From positions 1-44,854 of IMG/VR virus record IMGVR_UViG_3300025892_001961: a DNA stretch of 44,854 nt; one strand, written 5' to 3'. Made by a program: the position numbers and the translations under genes. Shown one piece after another: positions 14,828 through 21,706 of the stretch. This stretch comes from a virus. Every line of letters starts with the position of its first letter. Position 1 is the stretch's first letter. The notes beneath the pieces are model-generated. The model was not told where the DNA came from and did not search any database. It saw nothing but the letters and a program-made list of their open reading frames with translations.

Positions 14828-15309
14828 GAACGTCCTCCCCAGTTGATATCGGGATAAGCTTCTTTAATAACTTCGTATGTTAATTTATATTTAGTTTGTA
14901 ATGCTTTGTCTTTTACAAGGCAAAGGATTGATGCCTCCTCAGGGTGTAAACCCTCAAGCATTTGGATAAACATAGTCTCTCTACGAAGAGAAGTGAGACT
15001 ATCATTACCACCCTTTACAAAGTTAAAGAGATGCTTATACTCTTTACGAAGCGATGTGTGGTCTGTTCCAACAGGAACTTCATTTGCCTTGTAAGGAACA
15101 TCTCCAGCAGGAATTACAGAGACTACAGTGTCATCGAAGTTCCAGATGAAAAGACTCTTCAGTGCAGGGTTACCATACTCCTGAAGAATCTCAATTTTTT
15201 TTACTTTACTCCTTTGCTTGCTAGCAAGTTCAAGGATTTCATGAATGAATGGATTAGGTGGGAGTTTTGCTTTCTCCTTAGTCGTCGTCTTCTTGGTCGA
15301 GTTCGTCAT
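14824..15309 (-). CDS. DUF6433-like conserved T4-type protein, 161 aa
   Basis: The protein carries NPALKSLFIWNFDDTVVS, PYKANEVPVGTDHTSLRKE and RRETMFIQMLEGLHPEEA, a layout found in a conserved family of T4-like phages (DUF6433, function unknown). It is soluble and mixed-charge. The start at 15309 lies inside the acidic end of the upstream membrane protein gene; an ATG at 15321 is also in frame. The family is widely kept in cyanomyoviruses, suggesting a core role. Confidence 0.7.
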   Translation of the reverse strand: MTNSTKKTTTKEKAKLPPNPFIHEILELASKQRSKVKKIEILQEYGNPALKSLFIWNFDDTVVSVIPAGDVPYKANEVPVGTDHTSLRKEYKHLFNFVKGGNDSLTSLRRETMFIQMLEGLHPEEASILCLVKDKALQTKYKLTYEVIKEAYPDINWGGRS

Positions 15310-15499
15310 AGCTATTTTCAAATCGTACTGCTAAAATTTCGTCAGGTAATACATTTCCGTTTTCATCAAACATCTCTGGATGAGTATAAACTGGTTGATT
15401 TACCCATGTATTCTCTCTTGCTAACCATCCTACCACACCTCCTACAAAAAAGAACATGATTGAAACAAGGGTTCCAATCGTAAGCGTTACTGCTAACAT
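15278..15499 (-). CDS. Small membrane protein with a DUF2973-like tail
   Basis: The product (73 aa) has one N-terminal membrane segment (VTLTIGTLVSIMFFFVGGVVG) and a soluble tail with HPEMFDENGNVLPDEILAVRF. That tail resembles the end of cyanobacterial DUF2973 proteins (HPE-x-n-L-x-VRF). A second small gene here (17386-17595) has a similar layout. A TCTGGAGT ribosome site precedes the start. Function unknown. Confidence 0.65.
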   Translation of the reverse strand: MLAVTLTIGTLVSIMFFFVGGVVGWLARENTWVNQPVYTHPEMFDENGNVLPDEILAVRFENSYDELDQEDDD

Positions 15500-15517
15500 T
15501 TTTCTATACTCCAGAGA

Positions 15518-15721
15518 TTATTTCTTTCTGATGTCCAGATAAAAATTTAGATGGAATACAATCTCTCTTCGGAAGAGAGCGACCATCTTACCAAACTTTA
15601 CCTGAAAAGTTTTTGGTTGTTCTGGTTTTGCCCTCCTATTGCGTAGAAGCAACTCTACCCCACGATTAATGTGGGTTTCGTGATTATTTAGTTTTCTTTC
15701 TTCGCCCAGGTCGTCGGTCAT
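15518..15721 (-). CDS. Small basic conserved cyanophage protein, 67 aa
   Basis: Starting at ATG 15721 (MTDDLGEERKLNNHETHINRG), the protein continues VELLLRNRRAKPEQPKTFQVKFGKMVALFRREI. It is strongly basic in the second half. It overlaps the end of the 118-residue gene upstream. The motif LNNHE-x4-RGVELLLRNRR looks conserved among cyanophages. Function unknown. Confidence 0.65.
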   Translation of the reverse strand: MTDDLGEERKLNNHETHINRGVELLLRNRRAKPEQPKTFQVKFGKMVALFRREIVFHLNFYLDIRKK

Positions 15722-16040
15722 AACTATACCTCTCCGCATCTTTTAAGATGCAATTTAAATAATCTTTTATTTTTCTCGCTTGAGGTTTAGGAATATGACC
15801 GTAACCTTCCCGCAGTTGTTTATGTTGACTATCAGAACCTCCTTCAATATATTCATTCAGATCTTTAATGATATCATTCAGTTCAAGGACGGTAGAACTG
15901 TCAATGAATAAATCTATCTCATGCTTTTTGACTTTGTTTGCTCTTAAGTAATCGTAAAATTTTAAATTTGTTTTACCCTCAAAGGCATAGTCAATTGCAT
16001 GTTCAATAAGATCATAGATGTCGTTGAGGTTTGTTTCCAT
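15684..16040 (-). CDS. Conserved cyanophage protein, 118 aa
   Basis: An all-helical N-terminus (DIYDLIEHAIDYAFEG) is followed by acidic and basic helices and a Lys/Arg-rich end (YDRRPGRRKKTK). The start shares a base with the glutaredoxin stop (TAATG). No membrane segment or known motif is seen. Possibly nucleic-acid binding by charge only. Confidence 0.65.
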   Translation of the reverse strand: METNLNDIYDLIEHAIDYAFEGKTNLKFYDYLRANKVKKHEIDLFIDSSTVLELNDIIKDLNEYIEGGSDSQHKQLREGYGHIPKPQARKIKDYLNCILKDAERYSYDRRPGRRKKTK

Positions 16041-16276
16041 TAGACCAACTTTTGTTCCCGTAGATACTTAACAGTTTCAGTACATCCACCGATGATTGTA
16101 TCATCTTTCATAACCCTTGGAAAGGTAGAACCTTTTCCAAACTTATCATAGAATTCATCGCGAGTGTAATCCCTGTTAAGTTTATATATCACATGCTTGA
16201 TTTCTGCAAGCTCTAATACCTGCTGAACTTTTGTGCAATATGGACATCCGTCCTTTGAATATACCGTAAATGTCAT
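16040..16276 (-). CDS. grx: Glutaredoxin
   Basis: This 78-residue thiol oxidoreductase has the CPYC active site at residues 11-14 (YSKDGCPYC), a TFPRV cis-proline motif and IGGCTE in the glutathione-binding region. It probably supplies electrons to ribonucleotide reductase, as T4 NrdC does. I chose ATG 16276; the ORF extends six codons further but those overlap talC. It is coupled to talC by a four-base overlap. Confidence 0.9.
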   Translation of the reverse strand: MTFTVYSKDGCPYCTKVQQVLELAEIKHVIYKLNRDYTRDEFYDKFGKGSTFPRVMKDDTIIGGCTETVKYLREQKLV

Positions 16277-16917
16277 TGTTGTACCTGTTTCCAATCGTTA
16301 TCAAAAATTTCCAAACCTTTATCAGTAAGGATGTGGTCATACATTTGGTCAAATACTTTGGGTGGCATGGTGCAGATTTGAGCACCATTGTACCATGACC
16401 TAATAGCACGTTGAACGTTACGAATAGATGCAGACAGAACCTGAGTCCTGACTCCATGGATGCGATACAGTTCTGAGATAGATCGTACAACCTCCAGACC
16501 TGCTACTGATTGGTCGTCTAAGCGTCCTACAAAGGGAGAGACGTATGTTGCCCCTGCTTTTGCTGCTAGGACTGCCTGAGCAGCACAGAAGATAAGTGTG
16601 ACATTGACTCTAATGTTTTGGTCTGACAAAGATTTACAGACTGCAAGTCCTTCACGGGTGCAGGGAACCTTTACTGTGCATACATCACCAAACTTTTCGT
16701 AAAGTCTTTTTGCTTCACGATACATTTGACCCTCATCACCAACAACTTCCATGCTGATGTCTCGGATACCAATGTCTTTAATCTCTTGGTAAACAACCTC
16801 AGGATCTCTTCCTGCTTTCATAATAAGAGTGGGGTTGGTAGTGACACCATCTACCAGTCCCGTTTTAAAGTATTCATTAATAATTTCTGTGTCGGCAGTA
16901 TCAAGAAAAATTTTCAT
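16273..16917 (-). CDS. talC: Transaldolase TalC
   Basis: This 214-residue enzyme belongs to the short transaldolase / fructose-6-phosphate aldolase group. It moves a three-carbon unit in the pentose phosphate pathway, favouring NADPH and ribose supply during infection. The fold is marked by MKIFLDTAD at the start, TTNPTL (26-31), the Schiff-base lysine K83 in CTVKVPCTREG, and YVSPFVGRLDD. I chose the canonical MKIFLDTAD start; an in-frame ATG at 16938 overlaps the petE stop (TAATG) and would add seven residues. Cyanophages often carry this gene next to photosynthesis genes. Confidence 0.93.
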   Translation of the reverse strand: MKIFLDTADTEIINEYFKTGLVDGVTTNPTLIMKAGRDPEVVYQEIKDIGIRDISMEVVGDEGQMYREAKRLYEKFGDVCTVKVPCTREGLAVCKSLSDQNIRVNVTLIFCAAQAVLAAKAGATYVSPFVGRLDDQSVAGLEVVRSISELYRIHGVRTQVLSASIRNVQRAIRSWYNGAQICTMPPKVFDQMYDHILTDKGLEIFDNDWKQVQQ

Positions 16918-16937
16918 ATAGTTATGCGTATATTTCA

Positions 16938-17279
16938 TTATTCTACATGAAGATGTCCAATCATGCCAGCCCCCTGATGAGGACCACAAAAGAAATCATA
17001 GTCTCCAGCATCAGCAAAGAGAATATCTTGCGATTCGCCAGGAGTAAACATTAATGATTCTCTAGAAAGGTCTGCTCTACCCTCAACAATAATATTGTGT
17101 GGGGGCAACATTCCGTTTACGAAATGAACTGTTTCACCAGCAGTAATACTAATATTATCTGGATCGAATACAAGATTTCCATTGGAACCCATTGTTACGT
17201 CTACGGCGTATGCAATCCCAGGTAAAAATATAATCATTGCTGAAATTGTAGCAACGATAACTGCGCTAATAAACTTCAT
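16938..17279 (-). CDS. petE: Plastocyanin
   Basis: This 113-residue blue copper protein carries electrons from cytochrome b6f to photosystem I in the thylakoid lumen. A signal peptide (hydrophobic 4-20) ends at AYA, residue 25. The copper ligands are His61 (PPHN), Cys98, His101 and Met106 (CGPHQGAGM). Length and ligand order are normal. A TATAAT box lies about 26 bases upstream. It heads the block with talC and glutaredoxin. Confidence 0.95.
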   Translation of the reverse strand: MKFISAVIVATISAMIIFLPGIAYAVDVTMGSNGNLVFDPDNISITAGETVHFVNGMLPPHNIIVEGRADLSRESLMFTPGESQDILFADAGDYDFFCGPHQGAGMIGHLHVE

Positions 17280-17304
17280 TATAGTTCATGCAACTACTCT
17301 ATCT

Positions 17305-17310
17305 ATTATA
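17305..17310 (-). promoter_or_regulatory. Candidate -10 box for petE
   Basis: Leftward TATAAT sits 26 bases before the petE start and downstream of the terminator at 17354-17381. I see no good -35 at the usual spacing, so the promoter may be activator-dependent. Confidence 0.4.
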
Positions 17311-17353
17311 TCATCAAATGTTTATACTTGTTTTCTGTCACGACTTCATGACG

Positions 17354-17381
17354 TAAAAAAAGACCCCCTTGAAGGAGGTCT
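17354..17381 (-). terminator. Intrinsic terminator of the psbD operon
   Basis: On the leftward strand AGACC and GGTCT (17381-17377 with 17365-17361) close a hairpin with one internal mismatch, followed by seven T (17360-17354). It lies five bases after the stop of the 69-residue gene and before petE. Confidence 0.85.
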
Positions 17382-17385
17382 GATA

Positions 17386-17595
17386 TTAACTATCTTCGTA
17401 TAATTTCTCTAGTTTTTCTTTAGAAAAATCAACATACATGACCTCTTCACCTGCTTCAGGTGCTTCAGGATGTTTAGGTTTGGATGCTTTCGGGGTTATG
17501 TTCAATGACATGATGTTAGACCACATCATCGCGAACGCAGCCCCTCCAATAAGGGCAAAGCATACACCATATACAAATACAAGGTAATGATTCAT
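17386..17595 (-). CDS. Small membrane protein in the psbD operon (DUF2973-like tail)
   Basis: The product (69 aa) has one N-terminal membrane segment (YLVFVYGVCFALIGGAAFAM) and a tail KPKHPEAPEAGEEVMYVDF followed by SKEKLEKLY. The HPE-x-n-GEE-V-x-VDF pattern resembles cyanobacterial DUF2973 proteins. It overlaps the gene upstream by four bases and ends at the operon terminator, so it is co-expressed with psbD. A thylakoid role is an inference. Confidence 0.65.
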   Translation of the reverse strand: MNHYLVFVYGVCFALIGGAAFAMMWSNIMSLNITPKASKPKHPEAPEAGEEVMYVDFSKEKLEKLYEDS

Positions 17596-17846
17596 GCTTC
17601 AAGACCTTTTTGAATAGTTGCCATTGTATCATGAAGTTCTCCAACATCGCGGAGACCTTCAACACTAAACCAAGGGGCATTCGCCCAACTAAATCCTTCA
17701 CCCATGGTGCTATCGGGTGCTGTGATGTACCAATGACATGCTGTGTCTGGTACATCTACGGCACACTTAGACCAATCATCACTCCATTGTGGGACTTGAA
17801 CCCACATCAATGCAGCAAACATAAAAGTGAAGAGTGATTTAATCAC
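17592..17846 (-). CDS. Exported small protein downstream of psbD
   Basis: An N-terminal hydrophobic segment ([14 protein letters not shown]) is followed by an acidic and aromatic domain with two Cys spaced nine apart ([11 protein letters not shown]) and [16 protein letters not shown]. It looks like a secreted or lumenal protein. It is coupled to psbD by a four-base overlap. This gene is often seen beside psbD in cyanophages; function unknown. It is not CP12, which has different cysteine pairs. Confidence 0.6.
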   Translation of the reverse strand: MIKSLFTFMFAALMWVQVPQWSDDWSKCAVDVPDTACHWYITAPDSTMGEGFSWANAPWFSVEGLRDVGELHDTMATIQKGLEA

Positions 17847-18898
17847 AGTGCGTTACCTCTTGGTAGAACTTCTTCTGGGAATACGAATGACTCATGAGGT
17901 TGATCAACTGGTGCCAACCATGCTCTCAATCCCTCATTTAACAAGATATTTTTTGTATAAAAAGTCTCAAATTCAGGATCTTCTGCTGCACGAATCTCTT
18001 GACTTACAAAGTCGTAAGCACGAAGATTAAGAGCAAGACCAATAATCCCAATACTACTAGTCCAGAGCCCCATAACTGGAACAAATAACATAAAGAAATG
18101 AAGCCAACGCTTGTTACTAAAAGCGATACCAAAAATTTGAGACCAGAATCTGTTGGCTGTAACCATAGAGTAAGTCTCTTCCTCTTGGGTTGAGTCAAAT
18201 GCTTTGAATGTGTTTGCCTGCTCACCGTCTTCATACAGAGTGTTCTCTACTGTAACACCATGAATAGCAGAAAGCAATGCACCACCCAGGATACCTGCAA
18301 CTCCCATCATATGGAAAGGGTTGAGCGTCCAGTTATGGAAACCCTGTAGGAAGAGTAGAAAGCGGAATATCGCAGACACACCAAACGACGGTGCAAAGAA
18401 CCAACTGGACTGTCCGAGAGGATAGATGAGAAACACACTGACAAAAACAGCGATAGGCCCAGAGAACGCAATAGCATTATACGGACGGATTCCAATTAAC
18501 CTAGCCAACTCGAATTGACGAAGCATGAAACCAATGAGGGCAAATGCTCCGTGGAGCGCCACAAAATTCCAGAGTCCCCCAAGTTGGACCCACCTGACGA
18601 AATCCCCCTGAGCCTCAGGACCCCAGAGAAGAAGAAGAGAATGACCCATAGCGTCAGCTGGAGTGCTAACTGCCGCTGTAAGAAAATTTGCACCCTCAAG
18701 ATAGGAACTAGCGAGACCGTGGGTATACCAGCTCGTTGCGAAAGTCGTGCCAGTAAGCCAACCGCCAATAGCAAGATAAGCAGTGGGTAGAAGAAGAAGT
18801 CCAGACCAGCCAATAAAAACGAAACGATCCCGCTTAAGCCAGTCGTCGAGTACGTCAAACCATCCCCTCCTTTGTTGTTGTAGTGTTGATGCTACCAT
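17843..18898 (-). CDS. psbD: Photosystem II D2 protein
   Basis: This full-length (351 residues) D2 protein pairs with D1 in the reaction centre. It contains the expected segments: [55 protein letters not shown], and the C-terminal [17 protein letters not shown]. The first ten residues ([10 protein letters not shown]) differ from host D2 and resemble the D1 N-terminus. A GGAGG sits 13 bases upstream of the ATG. The start overlaps the upstream stop (TAATG). All five membrane helices and iron/quinone ligands appear intact. Confidence 0.97.
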   Translation of the reverse strand: MVASTLQQQRRGWFDVLDDWLKRDRFVFIGWSGLLLLPTAYLAIGGWLTGTTFATSWYTHGLASSYLEGANFLTAAVSTPADAMGHSLLLLWGPEAQGDFVRWVQLGGLWNFVALHGAFALIGFMLRQFELARLIGIRPYNAIAFSGPIAVFVSVFLIYPLGQSSWFFAPSFGVSAIFRFLLFLQGFHNWTLNPFHMMGVAGILGGALLSAIHGVTVENTLYEDGEQANTFKAFDSTQEEETYSMVTANRFWSQIFGIAFSNKRWLHFFMLFVPVMGLWTSSIGIIGLALNLRAYDFVSQEIRAAEDPEFETFYTKNILLNEGLRAWLAPVDQPHESFVFPEEVLPRGNAL

Positions 18899-19158
18899 TA
18901 TTTAAAACCTCCATTTGTTTTTTTCTTTGTTTGTTTTTTATCCAGGACATTTACCTTACAACCCTTCCAGTTACGAACGCATTGAAACCAATGTGCTCTC
19001 ATCTGGTCATAGTCATCAAAGATAATTGATTGACCATTGAATCGTAATTCGTATTGATGTCTATCGTAAGGTTCGTCGGAGGTTTGTTCAAACCACTCTG
19101 GTAGTTGTGGTGGACCTACAGACAATACCTTCTCTTCTGGATCAAGTTTACCAATCAT
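18898..19158 (-). CDS. Conserved small protein between psbA and psbD
   Basis: This 86-residue soluble protein has a Pro-rich N-terminus ([12 protein letters not shown]), a middle [23 protein letters not shown] and a Lys-rich end. It is coupled to psbD through TAATG. It might act as a small accessory or regulator of the psbD message, but nothing in the sequence shows this. A 16-base palindrome lies just upstream. Confidence 0.65.
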   Translation of the reverse strand: MIGKLDPEEKVLSVGPPQLPEWFEQTSDEPYDRHQYELRFNGQSIIFDDYDQMRAHWFQCVRNWKGCKVNVLDKKQTKKKTNGGFK

Positions 19159-19163
19159 GATAA

Positions 19164-19179
19164 TAAGTAATATTACTTA
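19164..19179. repeat. Perfect 16-bp palindrome TAAGTAATATTACTTA upstream of the psbD operon
   Basis: The palindrome lies 6-21 bases before the start of the 86-residue gene and after the psbA terminator, in the only gap where a promoter for the psbD operon could sit. It could be an operator for a dimeric regulator or a small RNA hairpin near the start codon. Confidence 0.6.
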
Positions 19180-19197
19180 ACATTTGAGAAGAAAAAG

Positions 19198-19219
19198 AAA
19201 GGGGACCGAAGTCCCCTTT
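19198..19219 (-). terminator. Intrinsic terminator after psbA with a TTCG tetraloop
   Basis: Leftward AAAGGGGAC (19219-19211) and GTCCCCTTT (19206-19198) form a perfect 9-bp stem closed by a stable TTCG loop, followed by a pyrimidine-rich CTTTTTCTTC. It lies 27 bases after the psbA stop and should isolate psbA from the psbD operon. Confidence 0.88.
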
Positions 19220-19246
19220 TACTTCTTATTGATTATAACAGATTAA

Positions 19247-20329
19247 TCAACCAACCGTGGGTGCGGTGAGTGCAACAGGAGTTGACTCAGCAGCAGCAAG
19301 GTCAAGTGGGAAGTTGTGTGCGTTACGCTCATGCATAACTTCCATACCCAAACCAGCGCGGTTCAGAACATCTGCCCAGGTGTTCAACACACGACCCTGA
19401 CCATCAAGGATGGACTGGTTAAAGTTGAAACCGTTCAAGTTGAATGCCATCGTGGAGACGCCAAGGGCGGTGAACCAGATGCCGACAACAGGCCATGCAG
19501 CAAGGAAGAAGTGCAGGGAGCGGGAGTTGTTGAATGAAGCGTATTGGAAGATCAAACGACCGAAGTACCCGTGGGCAGCAACGATGTTATAGGTCTCTTC
19601 TTCTTGACCAAACTTGTAACCATAGTTCTGTGACTCTTGCTCAGTCGTCTCACGGACGAGTGAAGATGTAACCAAAGAACCGTGCATTGCACTGAACAAT
19701 GAACCACCGAAGACACCTGCTACGCCGAGCATGTGGAAGGGGTGCATGAGAATGTTGTGCTCTGCTTGGAAGACAAGCATGTAGTTGAATGTACCACTGA
19801 TACCCAAAGGCATCGCATCAGAGAAAGAACCTTGACCGAAAGGATAGACGAGGAATACTGCACTCGCAGCAGCGACTGGTGCCGAGTAGGCAACACAGAT
19901 CCATGGACGCATACCTAAGCGGTAAGAAAGTTCCCACTCACGTCCCATATAAGCATAGATGCCGATAAGGAAGTGGAAGATAACTAGTTGGAAAGGACCA
20001 CCATTGTAGAGCCACTCATCGAGTGAGGCAGCTTCCCAGATGGGGTAGAAGTGGAGTCCGATTGCATTAGAAGAAGGAACGACAGCACCAGAGATGATGT
20101 TGTTTCCATACATAAGTGAACCAGCAACTGGTTCGCGGATGCCGTCGATGTCCACAGGAGGAGCAGCGACGAATGCAACGATGAAGCAAATTGTAGCAGC
20201 AAGCAGGGTTGGAATCATGAGGACTCCGAACCAACCGACATACAGACGGTTGTCAGTGCTTGTGACCCAATCACAGAAGTTATTCCATGACGATTGGGAT
20301 TGTTGTTGTTGTAGTGTAGCGTTAGCCAT
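19247..20329 (-). CDS. psbA: Photosystem II D1 protein (Glu-130 type)
   Basis: This full-length 360-residue D1 protein keeps photosystem II repaired during infection. The key regions are intact: [15 protein letters not shown], the segment with [35 protein letters not shown] (Asp170 region), [13 protein letters not shown] (His190/198) and the C-terminal [19 protein letters not shown] with manganese ligands and the processing site. The residue equivalent to position 130 (131 here) is Glu, the high-light D1:2 form. No intron is present. The gene is monocistronic between its own promoter and a strong terminator. Confidence 0.98.
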   Translation of the reverse strand: MANATLQQQQSQSSWNNFCDWVTSTDNRLYVGWFGVLMIPTLLAATICFIVAFVAAPPVDIDGIREPVAGSLMYGNNIISGAVVPSSNAIGLHFYPIWEAASLDEWLYNGGPFQLVIFHFLIGIYAYMGREWELSYRLGMRPWICVAYSAPVAAASAVFLVYPFGQGSFSDAMPLGISGTFNYMLVFQAEHNILMHPFHMLGVAGVFGGSLFSAMHGSLVTSSLVRETTEQESQNYGYKFGQEEETYNIVAAHGYFGRLIFQYASFNNSRSLHFFLAAWPVVGIWFTALGVSTMAFNLNGFNFNQSILDGQGRVLNTWADVLNRAGLGMEVMHERNAHNFPLDLAAAESTPVALTAPTVG

Positions 20330-20490
20330 TGTACTGAAAAAAAAGTAAGATCATCAGGGAAATGATGGTTTTACTATTCCTGTATCACCCTTAGATACAG
20401 GTATGAAAGACGTTTTTATACACCCTAGAGGTCTTGGTTTGCGGGGTGTTACGACTTGTTAAGGAATGTGTTGGTTCCTTAACCTCTCGA
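20330..20490 (-). promoter_or_regulatory. Structured psbA leader (possible PhotoRC-II-type RNA)
   Basis: The leader of about 155 bases has several perfect inverted repeats: TTAAGGAA/TTCCTTAA (20482-20475 with 20466-20459), ACACCC/GGGTGT (20449-20444 with 20425-20420) and CCTGTATC/GATACAGG (20401-20394 with 20386-20379), plus a smaller ATCAT/ATGAT near the start. A U-rich stretch precedes the ATG and there is no Shine-Dalgarno site. PhotoRC-II RNAs are described upstream of psbA in marine cyanobacteria and cyanophages. I infer this identity from location and structure; I cannot check the consensus. Confidence 0.6.
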
Positions 20491-20492
20491 CT

Positions 20493-20526
20493 TATTTATA
20501 ATACTACGGTTTTCCGGACCTGTCAA
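20493..20526 (-). promoter_or_regulatory. Dual psbA promoter: sigma70 promoter fused to a late box
   Basis: Leftward TTGACA (20526-20521), 17-base spacer, TATTAT (20503-20498). The -10 runs straight into TATAAATA (20500-20493), the T4 late consensus. psbA could thus be read early by host sigma and late by the phage sigma from nearly the same start. The same design occurs at 28953-28986. Confidence 0.8.
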
Positions 20527-20532
20527 CCCCCC

Positions 20533-20604
20533 CTATTTTGGTTTCTTTGCTGCTGCTCTGACTTTCTTATCAATATGCTTAAGTGCCTTTGCATATAAAC
20601 TCAT
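20533..20604 (-). CDS. Possible 23-aa basic mini-protein upstream of psbA
   Basis: A short ORF reads MSLYAKALKHIDKKVRAAAK and ends after four more residues (KPK preceded by K). About one third of residues are Lys or Arg, as in many real cyanophage mini-proteins. An ATAAATA late-type box lies 20 bases upstream (20630-20624). Its stop lies seven bases before the psbA -35. No clear ribosome site is seen, so it may be chance. Confidence 0.35.
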   Translation of the reverse strand: MSLYAKALKHIDKKVRAAAKKPK

Positions 20605-20684
20605 TCGACCACAACTTTCTAGTTATTTATTTTATCGTAAAAGTATCACTAAGAACATTTACTTGCTCTTGAAAATACATCTTT

Positions 20685-20692
20685 CTAAATAC
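20685..20692 (+). promoter_or_regulatory. Late-promoter box CTAAATAC for the exported-protein genes
   Basis: CTAAATAC lies 28 bases upstream of the ATG at 20720, the usual distance for late boxes in this window. The rest of the gap 20605-20719 holds no gene that I can see. Confidence 0.5.
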
Positions 20693-20719
20693 CTATACAT
20701 ACCTCCTCGGTTTTTTTCT

Positions 20720-21214
20720 ATGAAACGGTTCTTACCTTTCATAATGTTATTGATGACCGCACCAGCAGCGAATGCAGGTGCTCTTACGCATAAACTATCT
20801 TCTAGTGTTCAATTAACCGTTGATGCTGCTGCCACCAATGTCACGAGACTTGGCAGTACATTCGCAATCTCAGGCAACGGTGTAGATACTACTGACGGAA
20901 CGACAGTTAATACAATTTCTACTGGTGCAATCACTAGTGGAATTTATTCTCCTGGTACAATTGCTGCTACCCAAGACACCCCAGGAAATTCTTTTAGTTT
21001 CTCTCAGTCTTACACACAAGGTGATGCGATTCCGACCGCAGCAGTTAGTGTTGGTGATGTAGCAAATTTCGGTAACATTACATCTACAACAGCAGGAACT
21101 GCTGGTAGTCTAGCTGGTACTCTCGGAACTACTGGTGCTATTACTTTAACGGCTGGTGGTGCTGGTACAAATGCTACCGGACAATTTGTTAGTGAACTCA
21201 CGATTCTACACTAA
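20720..21214 (+). CDS. Exported Thr/Gly/Ala-rich protein, 164 aa (first of a trio)
   Basis: Starting at ATG 20720, a signal peptide (MKRFLPFIMLLMTAPAANA) is followed by a Thr/Ser/Gly/Ala-rich beta-type sequence. It contains AISGNGVDTTDG and FSFSQSYTQGDAIPT, which match parts of the next gene's product (YSVSGSNVTSGG; FQFTQTYMGPG), so the two are distant paralogues. There are no Cys and very few charged residues. It may be a virion surface protein or an exported protein. The 19 extra codons upstream to 20663 precede the late box and are not used. Confidence 0.7.
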   Translation: MKRFLPFIMLLMTAPAANAGALTHKLSSSVQLTVDAAATNVTRLGSTFAISGNGVDTTDGTTVNTISTGAITSGIYSPGTIAATQDTPGNSFSFSQSYTQGDAIPTAAVSVGDVANFGNITSTTAGTAGSLAGTLGTTGAITLTAGGAGTNATGQFVSELTILH

Positions 21215-21235
21215 ATAAAATGGAGGTCAGAAAAC

Positions 21236-21706
21236 ATGACTTCTGGAAAGACAATCATATATATTGTGATGTCTGCGGTGGGAGTAAGTCTTATTCCTGC
21301 CGCTGCCCTGGCGGTCCCCGTGGTCCCAAATTTCACTCAGGGAAGCATGACCAGTCACACAGAGACAACATCGAAGGTGACTGAAACTATTAACTCTATA
21401 GATTATGCAACAGGATGGCAATATTCAGTATCGGGTTCAAACGTGACCAGCGGGGGGCAATCCCTCAGTCCAAACCCAACGACAAACTCAGTGATAGTGA
21501 ATCCATTAGGAGGAACAGAGGGGCAAGTAACAAGCGCCAACTCTGGTCTCGATTTAAATGGACAGAGTTTTACGATCGCAGAACCAGGAGCAGCATTCCA
21601 GTTCACTCAGACCTACATGGGACCGGGTGTAACAAATCAAACAGTTATACAAAGAACAACAGAGGTTACAAGCATAACCGATACTACAAGTATCTTTACC
21701 CAGTAA
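21236..21706 (+). CDS. Exported Thr/Ser-rich protein, 156 aa (second of a trio)
   Basis: A GGAGG precedes the start. The N-terminus has a hydrophobic export signal (IIYIVMSAVGVSLIPAAALA) ending near residue 26. The mature part is rich in Thr, Ser, Gly and Asn with alternating beta-type sequence, and shares motifs with the preceding product. Its last 15 codons overlap the signal-peptide region of the third gene in the -1 frame. Function unknown. Confidence 0.7.
   Translation: MTSGKTIIYIVMSAVGVSLIPAAALAVPVVPNFTQGSMTSHTETTSKVTETINSIDYATGWQYSVSGSNVTSGGQSLSPNPTTNSVIVNPLGGTEGQVTSANSGLDLNGQSFTIAEPGAAFQFTQTYMGPGVTNQTVIQRTTEVTSITDTTSIFTQ

Noticed and set aside
19247-20329. Self-splicing intron or homing endonuclease in psbA
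   Set aside because: The D1 reading frame is continuous and full length.
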